Under the pieces are notes generated by a model that saw nothing but the letters and a program-made list of their open reading frames with translations, was not told the DNA's origin and made no database searches. A DNA stretch of 54,309 bases from Prorocentrum cordatum (taxonomy: Eukaryota > Sar > Dinophyceae > Prorocentrales > Prorocentraceae), in the NCBI GenBank assembly GCA_963575745.1, contig CAUYUJ010006350.1:1-54309 (forward strand). Reading direction: 5' to 3'. The translations under genes and the position numbers were made by a program. Numbering within the stretch: position 1 is the first letter of the stretch; each line of letters begins with the position of its first letter. Shown here one piece after another: positions 20,898 to 33,280 of this stretch.

Positions 20898-22388
20898 TGG
20901 GCGCCGGCGGTAAACCGTCAACCTGGCTACCGCCGGGGACCTCGTAGAGCTCTATTCTTGCCCAGCTTCGGAACAGGTGAAGCAAGCTTAAGCGAGATCC
21001 AAAAAACAAAACGATCGCATACAAATAGTTTTGCGGACTTAGCTCGAGAAGCAGAATCTGTTCAGGGCTCTAGATGCTTCAGCCAAACACCCTTGATGAT
21101 TATGTATCGGTTTCTGTGCGTACCACCTCTGTAGCTGTGCTACAGCTAGAGTTAAGTGCAGAATACCGACAGCGCCTCTAAAGAGAACTTGAGAAATACG
21201 AATAGTGTTGTGGACCTAGCTCGACTAGCAGAACGAGTTCAGGCCTCTCGATGGAACAGACGCAAGCGCCTGGTGATGCTGAATCAGTTTATGTGCGTAC
21301 CAGCTCTGTAGCTCCTCTGAATCTTGAGTTGAGTACAGAAAACCGGCATAACTGGTGAAGATGACTTGTACGGACCTAGCTCGAGTAGCAGACCGAGTTC
21401 AGGCCTCTGGATGCAACAGGCGAACGCGCCTGATCATTCTGAATCGGTTTCTGTAAGTATCAGCTCTGTAGCTCTCAAAATCTCGAGTTAAGTACAGAAA
21501 ACCATGAAAGCGTGTCAAGATGACTAGGAACGCAGTTGGTTCCAGCAAGTCTTTTGATAGTAATACTGCAGCTACGGACCGAGAATTTAGCTGGCAGACG
21601 CGGCATAACCCACTACACGTAAGAATAATACCGATTCCCAAAATGAATTGTTAAATATCTTTCAAATCAAAGCAAAACCGACCCAAGGTTAGACATTGTC
21701 TCTTTTGGTCGGGTCGGCAAACTAGCTCACCCCGCGCCGGAATTCCTCTAGCTCATCGACGCCGAAGAGCTCTACGAGGTATTTTTGGACTGCCAACGTG
21801 AAGTCGGCCCCTGGCTTCGCTCAGGAGAATTTTTCGACGGAATGAACTAATAATTTGCGAGATAACTTCTGTAATGCCAAGCTTCGCTCTGCGCAAATAT
21901 CAGCCCAAACGAATTGTTTAGAACTGCAAAATCGGCTGAGCCAGGCCGCGGAAGGTATGATCGCGTCCCTTTTCGAAATTTCGCCAACTAGCTCCACCCT
22001 GTCGCCGAATTTCTCTAGCTCTTCTACCATCAGAGCTCTACGAGGCACGAGAAGTGCAAGCAGACGCCTGAGGGAACTAGAAGTGCAAGCAGATAGCTTC
22101 TGATGGCATTTTCAGCAAAACTGGAAAATTGCATTTTTGGATTGCCAACGCGAAGTCGGTCCCTGGCTTCGCTCGGGAGAATTTTTCGACGGATTGAACT
22201 AAGAATTTGTGAGGTAACTTCTGTAATGCCAAGCTTCGCTCTGCGCAAATAGCAGCCCAAACGAATTGTTAGAACTGCAAAACTGTCTGAGCAGCCGCGG
22301 AAGGTTTGTAATCGCTCCCCATTTCGACATTCCGCAACTAGCTTCACCTTTGCCGAATTCCTCTAGCTCTTCTACCTCAGAGCTCTAC
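20898..22388 (+). repeat. Array unit 4
   Basis: Head at 20898-20952 (9-bp stem GGTA/TACC) and three poorly conserved monomers (about 21000-21500). These are followed by the backbone module (CAACTAGCTC, GGAATTCCTCTAGCTCATCG) and two copies of a ~300-bp module at about 21778-22045 and 22046-22388. Confidence 0.75.
21778..22388. repeat. Two tandem copies of a ~300-bp module
   Basis: Each contains TTGCCAACGCGAAGTCGG-like sequence, CTGGCTTCGCTCGGGAGAAT, TTCTGTAATGCCAAGC and AGCAGCCCAAACGAATTG. Both end in CTCTAGCTCTTCTACC followed by GAGCTCTACG. A third copy lies at about 23040-23395. The minus strand gives short related frames (60-105 codons) with a shared peptide, ALMVEELEKFGDRVELVG, in the first and third copies. 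No family was recognised. Confidence 0.75.
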
Positions 22389-23417
22389 GGCGCCGGCGGT
22401 AAACCGTCAACCTGGTCACCGCCGGAAACCTCGTAGAGCTCCTTGCATCCGTAAGAGAGCTTAGCATCAAAGCGAGAGCGTCTGCGAGCTGTTCTACAAA
22501 AACTTGAAGTTAAGAATAGGAAAAAGAGACAAGAAAAAAAAAAAAAAACACAAACAACAACAAAAAAGTAGGGATGAGAAAAAAAAAGTAAAAAAAGTAA
22601 AAAAAACAAAATCAAAAAAAAAAAAAAAAAAATATTCGCCCGAAACTGCATTACAAATTCATGCACCTCAGGCCTAAAATCTGAAAGAAACAAAAAAAAA
22701 TAAAAAAAACAAAAAAAAGGAGATAAAAAAAAAAAAAAAAAAAAATAAAAAAAAGAATTTTTCGGGGGGGGGGAAGTTTAATATCAAGTCGGTTCCTCCA
22801 AGTGAACTGGTACTAAAAATGATTCTAGAAGGCCGAGCTGCTCAGGGAACAAAGTTAATATGTCAATGCTCGGAGTAAAAATCTGCTTTCTCAAAATGAA
22901 TTGTCAAATATCTTTCAACAAATCGCAAAACTACCCAAAAGTTGCCACATTGTCCGCCTCAGCCGGGTGGGCCAACTAGCTCCATCCCGCGCCGGAATTC
23001 CTCTAGCTCATCGATGACGAAGAGCTCTACGACGTACGAGGCTCTAGCAGTGCAAGCAGACGACTGAGAGAACTAGAAGTGCAAGCAGATAACTTCTCAT
23101 GGCATTTTCTGGAAAACTGGAAAATTGCATTTTTGGACTGCCAACGCGAAGTCGGTCCCTGGCTTCGCTCGGGAGACTTTTTCGACGGAATGAACTAAGA
23201 ATTTAAGAGGTAACTTCTGTAATGCCAAGCTTTGCTCTGCGCAAATAGCAGCCCAAACGAATTGTTAGAACTGGAAAATCGGCTGAGCCAGGCCGCGGAA
23301 GATATGATCGCGCCCCTTTTCGACATTCCGCCAACTAGCTCCACCCTGTCGCCGAATTTCTCTAGCTCTTCTACCATCAGAGCTCTACGAGGCACCCGGA
23401 GAGCAAAGAGAACACAC
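22389..23417 (+). repeat. Array unit 5
   Basis: Head at 22389-22442, with one A-C mismatch in the stem. It is the only head here preceded by CTAC and not by ACT. It has no 178-bp monomers. It contains a long A-rich tract, a backbone module and the third copy of the ~300-bp module. Confidence 0.75.
22525..22760. repeat. A-rich low-complexity tract
   Basis: Runs of 8-20 adenines are separated by single other bases and by about 60 bp of ordinary sequence (22632-22690). A G8 run follows at about 22765. It could include old poly(A) tails, but no adjoining retrocopy is recognisable. Confidence 0.85.
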
Positions 23418-24639
23418 TGGGCGCCGGCGGTAAACCGTCAACCTTTCTTACCGCCGGGGGACTCGTAGAGCTTCCTGACAGTATATAGTGTGGGGAAAAA
23501 TCCAGAGAACGACTAGTTTTCATGACTCTAAGAAAAACACAAACAGTTTCGCAACCCAGTTCGAGTATCAGACCGAGTTCAGACCTCTCAATGCGACAGG
23601 CGGGCGCGTCTGATGTCTGCGAATCGACTCATGTGATTACCAGCCCTGCACCCCCCCGACAGCCCGAGTTAAGTGCAGAAAACCGAGAGCATCTCTCAGG
23701 ATGACTCGAATAATACAATAGTTTCGCGGATCTGTTTCGAACAGCAAACCAAGTTCTGAGCTTTCGAATCGACCAGCGAACGCGTCTGATGTGTGCAAGT
23801 CGATTTCTATGACCCGCAGCACTGTAGCTCTCCCCCCAGCACGAGTTCAGTGCAGAAAATTGAGAGCACTGTGCACGATGATTCGGACAATACGAATAGT
23901 TTCGCGAACCTAGCTTGGGCAGCAGGCCGAGTTCAGAGCTCTCGATACAACAGACAAACGCGCCCGATGATTCCCAATCGATTTATGTGACTATAGGCTC
24001 TGTAGCTGCCCTACAGCTCGAGATAAGGACAGAAAACCGAGAGCGTTTGTCAAGATGACTCGAATAATACGAATAGGTTTGCGGACCTAGCTCGGCTAGC
24101 AGACCGAGTTCAGACCTATGGATTCAACAGGCGAACGCGCCTGATGTCTCTGAGTGCGATAGGTGTGCTTACCAGCACTGCAGCTGCCCTAGACCTCGAG
24201 TTTCGCAGAAAATACCGATAACGCGTATCAAGTTGACTCGAATAATACGAATAGGTTTGCGGACCTAGCTCGAGTAGCAGACCGAGTTCAGACCTTTGGA
24301 TTGTACAGGCGAACGCGCCTGATGATTCTGAAAGCGATAGGTGTGCTTACCAGCACTCTAGCTGCCCTACAGCTCGAATTAAGTTCAAAATACCGACAGC
24401 GCGTATCAAGATGACTCGAAACGGCCGTTCCCGCCTGCCTGCTTTTTGGCCTTCAAAGTTACCCGATCGAGCTGAGATCAAGATGGCGAGCGGGAATAAG
24501 ATCGAATATCATGAGAAAAAATACTAGAGCTCTAACGAATTGTCAAATTTCGAGAACAAAATTTTCAACCGACCAAAAGTCATCAAAAGGTCCGTCGAGA
24601 TTTTTGTTGCCAACTAGCTCTCCAGCTCCCCGGAATTAC
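23418..24639 (+). repeat. Array unit 6
   Basis: Canonical head at 23418-23475, five monomers, and a tail cut at GGAATTACT. Confidence 0.9.
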
Positions 24640-25712
24640 TGGGCGCCGGCGGTAAACCGTCAACCTTTCTTACCGCCGGGGGACTCGTAGAGCTTCCTGA
24701 CAATATATAATGTGGAAACGAATTTCAGAGAACGACCAGTTTTTCAGCCCAAGCGATTATGGACCTCCGAAGATGACTCTAACAAAACAAATCAAAAGTT
24801 TTCCAATCGAGCTCGAGTATGGAACCGTGTTCAGAGCTCTGAATGCGACAGGCGGACGCGTCTGATGTCTGCGGATCGATTCCTGTGATTACCAGCTCTG
24901 CAGCCCCCCATACAGCCTGAGTTAAGTGCAGAAAACCGAGAGTACCTCTCAGGATAACTCGAATAATACAACAGTTTCGCGGATTTCGCTCGAGCAGCAG
25001 ACCGAGTTCCGAGCTCTCGGTTCGACCAACGCACGCGCCTGATGTCTCGAAATCGATTCCTGTGACCAGCAGCACTATAGCCCTCCCCCAGCACGATTTA
25101 AGTACAATAACTGAGAGCACTTCTCAAGATAACTCGAACAATACCAATAGGTTCGCGAACCTAGCTCGGGGAGTAGGCCGAGTTCAGAGCTCTGCATTCG
25201 ACAGACGAACGCGCCTGATAATTCTCAATCGATTTCTGTAATAATCAGCTCTGTAGCTGCCCTACAGATCGAGTTAAGTACGAAAAACCGAGAGCGTCTG
25301 CTACAATGACTCGAATAATACGAATAGGTGTGCGACCCTAGCTCGACTAGCAGACCGAGTTCAGACCTCTGGATTCAACAGGCGAACGCGCCTGATCATT
25401 CTGAACGCATTAGCTGTGCTGACCAGCTCTGTAGCTGTCCTGAAGCTCGAGTTATCTTGAGAAAACCGACAGCGCGTATCAAGATGACTCGAAACGGCCG
25501 TTCCCGCCTGCCTGCTTTTTGGCCTTCAAAGTTACCCGATCGAGCTGAGATCAAGATGGCGAGCGGGAATAAGATCCAATATCATGAGAAAAAATACTAG
25601 AGCTCTAACGAATTGTCAAATTTCGAGAACAAAATTTTCAACCGACCAAAAGTCAGCAAAAAGTCCGTCGAGATTTTTCTTGCCAACTAGCTCTCCAGCT
25701 CCCCGGAATTAC
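24640..25712 (+). repeat. Array unit 7
   Basis: Canonical head at 24640-24697, four monomers, and a tail cut at GGAATTACT, the same site as in unit 6. Confidence 0.9.
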
Positions 25713-27137
25713 TGGGCGCCGGCGGTAAACCGTCAACCTTTCTTACCGCCGGGGGACCAGTAGAGCTTCCTGACAGTATATAGTGTGGGAAAAAATCCAG
25801 AGAACGACTAGTTTTCAGCCCAAGCGATTTCAGACCTCTCAAGATGACTTTAATAAATAAGAAACAGTTTCGCATCCCAGTTCGAGTATCAGACCGAGTT
25901 CAGACCTCTCAATGCGACAGGCGGACGCGTCTGATGTCTGCGAATCGACTCATGTGATGACCAGCCCTGCTGCCCCCCTACAGCCCGAGTTAAGTGCAGA
26001 AAACCGACAGCATCTCTCAGGATGACTTGAATAATACAATAGTTTCGCAGATCTGTTTCGAGCAGCAGACCAAGGTCTGAGCTCTCGAATCGACCAACGA
26101 ACGCGCCTGATGTGTGCAAATCGATGTCTATAACCCGCAGCACTGTAGCCCTCCCCAGCACGAGTTGAGTGGAGAAAATTGAGAGCACCGTTCACGATCA
26201 TTCAGACAATACGAATAGTTTCGCGAACCTAGCTTGGGCAGCAGGCCGAGTTCAGAGCTCTCGATACAACGGACAAACGCGCCCGATAATTCCCAATCGA
26301 TTTCTGTGACTATAGGTTCTGTAGCTGCCCTACAGCTCGAGTTAAGTACAGAAAATCGAGAGCGTCTGTCAAGATGACTCGAATAATACGAATAGATTTG
26401 CGGACCTAGCTCGGCTAGCAGACCGAGTTCAGACCTCTGGATTCAACAGGCGAACGCGCCTGATGATTCTGAGTGCGATAGGTGTGCTTACCAGCTCTGT
26501 AGCTGCCCTACAGCTCGAGTAAAGTAGAAAATGCCGACAACGCGTGTCAAGTTGACTCGAATAATACGAATACGTTTGCGGACCTAGCTCGGCTAGCAGA
26601 CCGAGTTCTGACCTATAGATCCAACAGGCGAACGCGCCGGATCATTCTGAGTGTGATGCGTGTGCTTACCAGCACTGTAGCTGCCCTACAGCTCGAGTTA
26701 AGTAGAAAATACCGACAGCGCGTATCAAGTTGATTCGAATAGTACGAATAGGTTCGCAGACCTAGCTCGGCTAGCAGACCGAGTTCTGACCTAGGGATTG
26801 AACAGGCGAACGCGCCTAGTGATTCTGAGTGCGATAGGTGTGCTTACCGGCACTGTAGCTGCCCTACAGCTCGAGTTAAGTAGAAAATACCGACAGCGCG
26901 TATCAAGATGACTCGAAACGGCCGTTCCCGCCTGCCTGCTTTTTGGCCTTCAAAGTTACCCGATCGAGCTGAGATCAAGATGGCGAGCGGGAATAAGATC
27001 GAATATCATGAGAAAAAATACTAGAGCTCAAACGAATTGTCAAATTTCGAGAACAAAATTTTCAACCGACCAAAAGTCAGCAAAAGGTCCGTCGAGATTT
27101 TTCTTGCCAACTAGCTCTCCAGCTCCCCGGAATTACC
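25713..27137 (+). repeat. Array unit 8
   Basis: Head at 25713-25770 (ending ACCAGTAGAG in place of ACTCGTAGAG), six monomers, the most of any unit, and a tail cut at GGAATTACC. Confidence 0.9.
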
Positions 27138-27339
27138 TGGCGCCGGCGGTGAACCGTCAACCTGGTCACCGCCGGGAACCTCGTAGAGCTCCTTTCACGC
27201 GTAAAAGTGCTCAGAATCGAAAGATAGAGCTTCGGGAAAGCATTTCTCAGAAAAGGGAAAACGTGATTTTTTTCGTGTCGACATGAAGATGGTTCCGCCA
27301 AATGTTTTGATAGTAAAAGTGCGCCTACAGAGCTCATAC
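27138..27339 (+). repeat. Array unit 9 (short type)
   Basis: Head at 27138-27192 of the GGTGA/TCACC type, then about 147 bp with TTTCGTGTCGACATGAAG and TAGTAAAAGTGCGCCTACAG, ending CATACT. It has no 178-bp monomer. The same short unit is found at 53947-54283 and inverted at 13230-14508. Confidence 0.9.
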
Positions 27340-27875
27340 TGGCGCCGGCGGTGAACCGTCAACCTGGTCACCGCCGGGAACCTCGTAGAGCTCCTTCCAC
27401 TGGTAAGATTGCTGAGAATCGACATATAGTCAAAAAATAGAGATTTTTCGAAAATCGTAATTTTTGATTTTTTCCAATGTTCATATTCGCCTGGTTCCCG
27501 GAAGTCAACTCCTGCAAAAATGCATCAGCAGAGCTGAGCTGCTGTCAGAGAGAAGTGTATATGCCAATGCGACGCGCAAAAATCTGCTTTCTCAAAATGA
27601 ATTGTCAAATATCTTTCAAAAAATTGCAAAACCACCCAAAAGTTATCACTTTGTCCTTTCTGGCCGGGTCGACCAACTAGCTCCACCCCGCGCCGGAATT
27701 CCTCTAGCTCATCGATGTCGAAGAGCTCTACGAGGTATTAAGACGGAGAGGCCCTCATAGTTGTTTACAGGTGCGAAAAATCTGCTTCCTCAAAATGAAT
27801 TGTCAAATATCTTTCAAAAAATTGCAAAACCACCCAAAAGTTAACGCTTTGTCCTTTCTGGCCGGCTCGACCAAC
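27340..27875 (+). repeat. Array unit 10 (short type plus backbone)
   Basis: Head at 27340-27394 of the GGTGA/TCACC type. It then has backbone sequence with TTCTCAAAATGAATTGTCAA twice (about 27591 and 27790). The first backbone copy continues intact through CAACTAGCTCCACC. The second is cut at CGACCAACT by the next head. Confidence 0.85.
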
Positions 27876-28802
27876 TGGGCGCCGGCGGTAAACCGTCAAC
27901 CTTTGTTACCGCCGGGGGACTCGTAGAGCTTCCTGACAACATATAATGTCGAAGAAAATTGCAGAGAACGAATAGTTTTTCAGCCCAACTCGAGTATCAG
28001 ACCGAGTTCGGACCTCTGAATGCAGCTGACAGAGGCGTCTGATGTCTCCGAATCGATTTCTGTGATTACCCGCCCTGCAGCTCCCCTACAGCCCGAGCTA
28101 AGTGCAGAACGCCGACAGTAGCTCTCAAGATGACTGGAAGAATACGAACAGTTTCGTGATTCTAGATCGCGCAGCAGACCGAGTTCAGAGCTCTGGATTC
28201 AACAGGCGAACGCGCCTGAAAATTCTGAGTGCGATAGGTGTGCTTACCAGCACTGTAGCTGCCCTACAGCTCGAGTTAAGTAGAAAATACCGACAACGCG
28301 TATCACGTTGACTCGAATAATACGAATAGGTTTGCGACCCTAGCTCGGCTCGCAGACCGAGTTCAGACCTATGGATTCAACAGGCGAAAGCGCCTGATGA
28401 TTCTGAGTGCGATAGCTGTGCTAGCCAGCTCTGCAGCTGCCCTACAGCTCGAGTTAAGTACAAAATACCGACAGCGCATATCAAAATGACTCGAAACGGC
28501 CGTTCCCGCCACAGTGCTTTTTGGCCTTCAAAGTTACCCGATCGAGCTGAGATCAAGATGGCGAGCGGGAATAAGATCGAACATATCACGGAAAAAATAA
28601 CTAGAGCACAAAACGAATGTTGAATTCGAGAAATAAAATTTTCAACAACCGACCAAAAGTCCAGCAAAAGTTCCGTCCGATAAGTTTCTTTCCAAAAAGC
28701 TCTCCAGCCGCCGGAATACTCATAGCTTCCCCAGCTATATCTACTAAGGAAGCCTTACGAATTCCAGCCCACCCCGCGCCGGAATTCCTCTAGCGTCACG
28801 AC
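27876..28802 (+). repeat. Array unit 11
   Basis: Head at 27876-27933, three monomers, and a tail carrying several small indels (28590-28800). Confidence 0.85.
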
Positions 28803-29793
28803 TGCGCCGGCGGTAAACCCGTCAACCTTTGTTACCGCCGGGGGACTCGTAGAGCTTCCTGACAACATATAATGTCGAAAAAAATTGCAGAGAACGAATA
28901 GTTTTTCAGCCCTACTCGAGTATCAGACCGAGTTCAGACCTCTGAATGCGACAGACGGACGCGTCTGATGTCTCCGAATCGATTCCTGTGATTACCCGCC
29001 CTGCAGCTTCCCTACAGCCCGAATTAAGTGCAGAACGCCAAGAGTAGCTCTCAAGATGACTGGAAGAATACGAACAGTTTCGTGATTCTGCATCGCGCAA
29101 CAGACCGAGTTCAGAGCTCTAGATTCAACAGGCGAACGCGCCTGATGATTCTGAGTGCGATAGGTGTGCTTACCAGCACTGTAGCTGCCCTACAGCTCGA
29201 GTTAAGTAGAAAATACCGACAACGCGTATCAAGTTGACTCGAATAATACGAATAGCTTTGCGGACCTAGCTCGGCTAGCAGACCGAGTTTAGACCTATAG
29301 ATTCAACAGGCGAACGCTTCTGATCATTCTGAGTGCGATAGGAGTGCTTACCAGAACTGTAGCTGTCCTACAGCTCGAGTTCAGTAGAAAATACCGACAA
29401 CGCGTATCAAGTTGACTCGAATAATACGACCAGGTTTGCGGACCTAGCTCGGCTGTCAGACCGAGTTCAGACCTCTGGGTTCAACAGGCGAACGCGCCTG
29501 ATCATTCTGCATGCGTTAGCTGTGCTTACCAGCTCTGTAGCTGCCCTAGAGCTCGAGTTATGTTCAGAAAACCGACAGCGCGTATCAAGATGACTCGAAA
29601 CGGGCGTTCCCGCCACAGTGCTTTTTGGCCTTCAAAGTTACCCAATCGAGCTGAGATCAAGATGGCGAGCGGGAATAAGATCGAATATCACGGGAAAAAA
29701 TACTAGAGCTCTAACGAATGATCAAATTTCGAGAACCAAATTTTCAACCGAGCAAAAGTCATCAAAAGTTCCGTCGAGATTTTTCGAGCCAAC
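28803..29793 (+). repeat. Array unit 12
   Basis: Head at 28803-28859 (starts TGCGCC, one extra C in the loop), four monomers, and a tail cut at CGAGCCAACT. Confidence 0.85.
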
Positions 29794-30700
29794 TGGGCGC
29801 CGGCGGTAAACCGTCAACCTTTCTTACCGCCGGGGGACTCGTAGAGCTTCCTGACAATATATAATGTGGAAACGAATTTCAGAGAACGACCAGTTTTCGC
29901 TATGAACCTCCAAAGATGACTCTAACAAAAACAGTTTCGCAGATTTCGTTCGAGCAGCAGACCGAGTTTCGAGCGATCGGTTCGACGAACGGACGCGCCT
30001 GATGTCTCGAATTCGATTCCTGTGACCAGCAGAGCTATAGCCCTCCCCCAGCACGATTTATGTACAGAAAACCGAGAGCACTTCTCAAGATGACTCGAAC
30101 AATACGAATGGGTTCGCGAACCTAGCTCGGAGAGAAGGCCGATTTCAGAGCTCTTGATGCAACAGACGAACGCGCCTGATAAGTCTCAATCGATTTCTGT
30201 TCGTATGAGCTCTGTGGCTGCCTATAGATCGAGTTAAGTACGAAAAACCGAGAGCGTCTGCTACAATGACTCGAATAATACGAATAGGTTTGCGACCCTA
30301 GCTCGGCTAGCAGACCGAGTTCAGACCTCTGGATTCAACAGGCGAACGCGCCTGATCATTCTGAACGCATAAGCTGTGCTCGGCTAGCAGACCGAGTTTC
30401 AGACCTCTGGATTCAACAGGCGAACGCGCCTAATCATTCTGAATCGATTAGCTGTGCTAACCAGCTCTGTAGCTGTCCTGAAGCTCGAGTTATCTTGAGA
30501 AAACCGACAGCGCGTATCAAGATGACTCGAAACGGCCGTTCCCGCCTGCCAGCTTTTTGGCCTTCAAAGTCACCCGATCGAGCTGAGATCAAGATGGCGA
30601 GCGGGAATAAGATCGAATATCATGGGAAAAAATACTAGAGCTCTAACGAATTGTCAAATTTCGAGAACAAAATTTTCAACCGACCAAAAGTCACCAAAAC
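29794..30700 (+). repeat. Array unit 13
   Basis: Head at 29794-29851. It has three monomers plus a partial duplication around 30370-30450 (CTCGGCTAGCAGACCGAGTT repeated). The tail is cut early, at CACCAAAACT. Confidence 0.85.
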
Positions 30701-31768
30701 TGGGCGCCGGCGGTAAACCGTCAACCTTTCTTACCGCCGGGGGACTCGTAGAGCTTCCTGACAATATATAATGTGGAAACGAATTTCAGAGAACGACTAG
30801 TTTTTCAGCCCAAGCGATTATAGACCTCTCAAGATGACTCTAACAAAGCAAACGAACAGTTTTCCAATCGAGCTCGAGTATGAAACCGAGTTCAGACCTC
30901 TCAATGCGACAGGCGGACGCGTCTGATGTCTGCGGATCGATTCCTGTGATTACCAGCTCTGCAGCCCCCAATACAGCCTGAGTTAAGTGCAGAAAACCGA
31001 GAGTACCTCTCAGAAAGACTCGAATAATACAACAGTTTCGCGGATCTCGTTCGAGCAGCAGACCGACTTCCGAGCTCTCGGTTCGACGAACGGACGCGCC
31101 TGATGTCTCGGAATCGATTCCTGTGACCAGCCGCACTGTAGCCCTCCCCCAGCACAGTTTTAAGTACAGAAAACCGAGAGCACTTCTCAAGATGACTCGA
31201 ACAATACCAATAAGCTCGGGAAGCAGGCCGAGTTCAGAGCTCGTGCTTCAACAGACGAACGCGCCTGATGGTTCCCAATCGATTTCTGTGATTATCAGCT
31301 CTGTGGCTGCCCTACAGGTCGAGTTAAGTACGAAAAACCGAGAGCGTCTGCTACAATGACTCGAATAATACGAATAGGTTTGCGACCCTAGCTCGGCTAG
31401 CAGACCAAGTTCAGACCTCTGGATTCAACAGCAACAGGCGAACGCGCCGGATCATTCTGCATGCATTAGCTGTGCTTACCAGCTCTGTAGCTGCCCTAGA
31501 GCTCGAGTTATGTTCGAACAACCGACAGCGCGTATCAAGATGACTCGAAACGGCCGTTCCCGCCACCGTGCTTTTTGGCCTTCAAAGTTACCTGATCGAG
31601 CTGAGATCAAGATGGCGAGCGGGAATAAGATCGAATATCATGGGAAAAAATACTAGAGCTCTAACGAATTGTCAAATTTCGAGAACGAAATTTTCAACCG
31701 ACCAAAAGTCACCAAAAGGTCCGTCGAGATTTTTGTTGCCAACTAGCTCTCCAGCTCCCCGGAATTAC
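30701..31768 (+). repeat. Array unit 14
   Basis: Head at 30701-30758, four monomers, and a tail cut at GGAATTACT. Confidence 0.9.
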
Positions 31769-32876
31769 TGGGCGCCGGCGGTAAACCGTCAACCTTTCTT
31801 ACCGCCGGGGGACTCGTAGAGCTTCCTAACTCGACTTAAGTTGAGAAAACATACAGCACTTACCAACAATCTGCCTTATAGTGAATAGTTTTTGACCTCT
31901 GAATGCGACAGACGGACGCGTCTGATGTCTGCAAATCGACTCCTGCCATTACCAGCTCTGCAGCCACCCTACAGCCCGAGTTAAGTGCAGAAACCCGACA
32001 GCACCTCTCAGGATGACTCGAACAATAGGAATAGTTTCGCGGACCTAGTTCGGGCAGTAGAGAGAGTTCAGAGCTGTCTATTCGACATGCGGACACTCCC
32101 GATGCCTTGAAATCGATCCCAGTGATTACCATCGAAAACCCTACAGCCCGAGTCAAGTCCAGATAACCGACATTATCTCGCAAGCGACTCGCACGATACG
32201 AATAGTTTCGCGATTCTAGATCGGGCAGCAGGCCGAGTTCAGAGCTCTGCAGTCGACAGACAAACGCAACTGATGGTTCTGAATTGATGCCTGTGCATAT
32301 CAGCTCTGTAGCTGTCCTATAGCTCGAGTTAAGTGCAGAAAACCGAGCGTTTTCTGTCAAAATAACTCGAATAATACGAACAGATTTCTGGCCATAGCTC
32401 GGCTAGCAGACCGAGTTCAGACCTCTGGATTCAACAGACGAACGCGTCTGATCATTCTGCATGTATTAGCTGTGCTTACCGGCTCTGTAGCTGCCCTAGA
32501 GCTCGAGTTATGTTCAGAAAACCGTCAGCGCATATCAAGATGACTCAAAACGGCCGATCCCGCCAGAGTGCTTTTCGATAGTAATATTCACCCGATCGAG
32601 CTGAGATCAAGATGGCAAAGATCGAATATCACGGGAAAAAATACAAGAGCTCTAACGAATTGTCAAATTTCGAGAACATAATTTTCAACCGAGCAAAAGT
32701 TGTCAAAACTTCCGTCGAGATTTTTCGAGCCAACTAGCTGTGGGGCGCGCCGGAATTACTCTTAGCTTCCAGCAATAACTTGCTAAGGGAAGCTCTACGA
32801 GTTACTCTTAGCTTCCAGCTATAACTAGCTAAGGGAAGCTCTACGAGTTAGGTCCGTCGAGATTTTTCTTGCCAAC
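31769..32876 (+). repeat. Array unit 15
   Basis: Head at 31769-31826, no leader, and four diverged monomers. The full tail includes a duplicated CTTAGCTTCCAGCTATAACT segment and is cut at TTGCCAACT. Confidence 0.85.
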
Positions 32877-33176
32877 TGGCGCCGGCGGTGAACCGTCAAC
32901 CTGGTCACCGCCGGGAACCTCGTAGAGCTCTTTGCATTCCGTGAGAAAGCTCAGCACTTCTGGGAGCTTTTCTGCAAAAACTTCAAGTTGAGATTTTTCG
33001 GAGTCAACATGAAGTCGGTTCCTCCAAGTGAGCTGGTACTGAAAATGACTCTAGAGGGCTGAGCTGCTCAGGAAACAGAGTTCATATCTCAATGCTCGGA
33101 GTAAAAATCTGCTTTCTCAGAATAAATTATCAAATATCTTTTAAAAAATGGCAAAACCACCCAAAAGTTGCCACTT
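32877..33176 (+). repeat. Array unit 16 (short, truncated)
   Basis: Head at 32877-32930 of the GGTGA/TCACC type, short-unit and backbone words, then an abrupt end inside the backbone at GTTGCCACTTG. Elsewhere the backbone continues GTTGCCACATTGTCC. This is the left edge of the large Helitron-bearing region. Confidence 0.8.
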
Positions 33177-33185
33177 GTAAGCATC

Positions 33186-33280
33186 CAAAACCCGGATAGC
33201 GAAGCCAAGCGCGGAACGCCATGGCGGAACTCTGCGGACGCTGGAAACTTGGTAGCGCCCAAAACCCGGATAGCAAAGAG
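33186..33280. repeat. Direct repeat CCAAAACCCGGATAGC, two copies
   Basis: CCAAAACCCGGATAGCGAAG at about 33186 and CCAAAACCCGGATAGCAAAG at about 33259, about 73 bp apart, with a GCCATGGC-centred palindrome between them (about 33220). The inverse motif lies next to the relic at about 15767-15785. A partial match (AAACCCGGATAGGGAAG) lies at about 52150, upstream of the giant gene's start. Confidence 0.75.

Noticed and set aside
22385-22693. 102-codon Phe-rich minus frame
   Set aside because: Translation of the A-rich tract.
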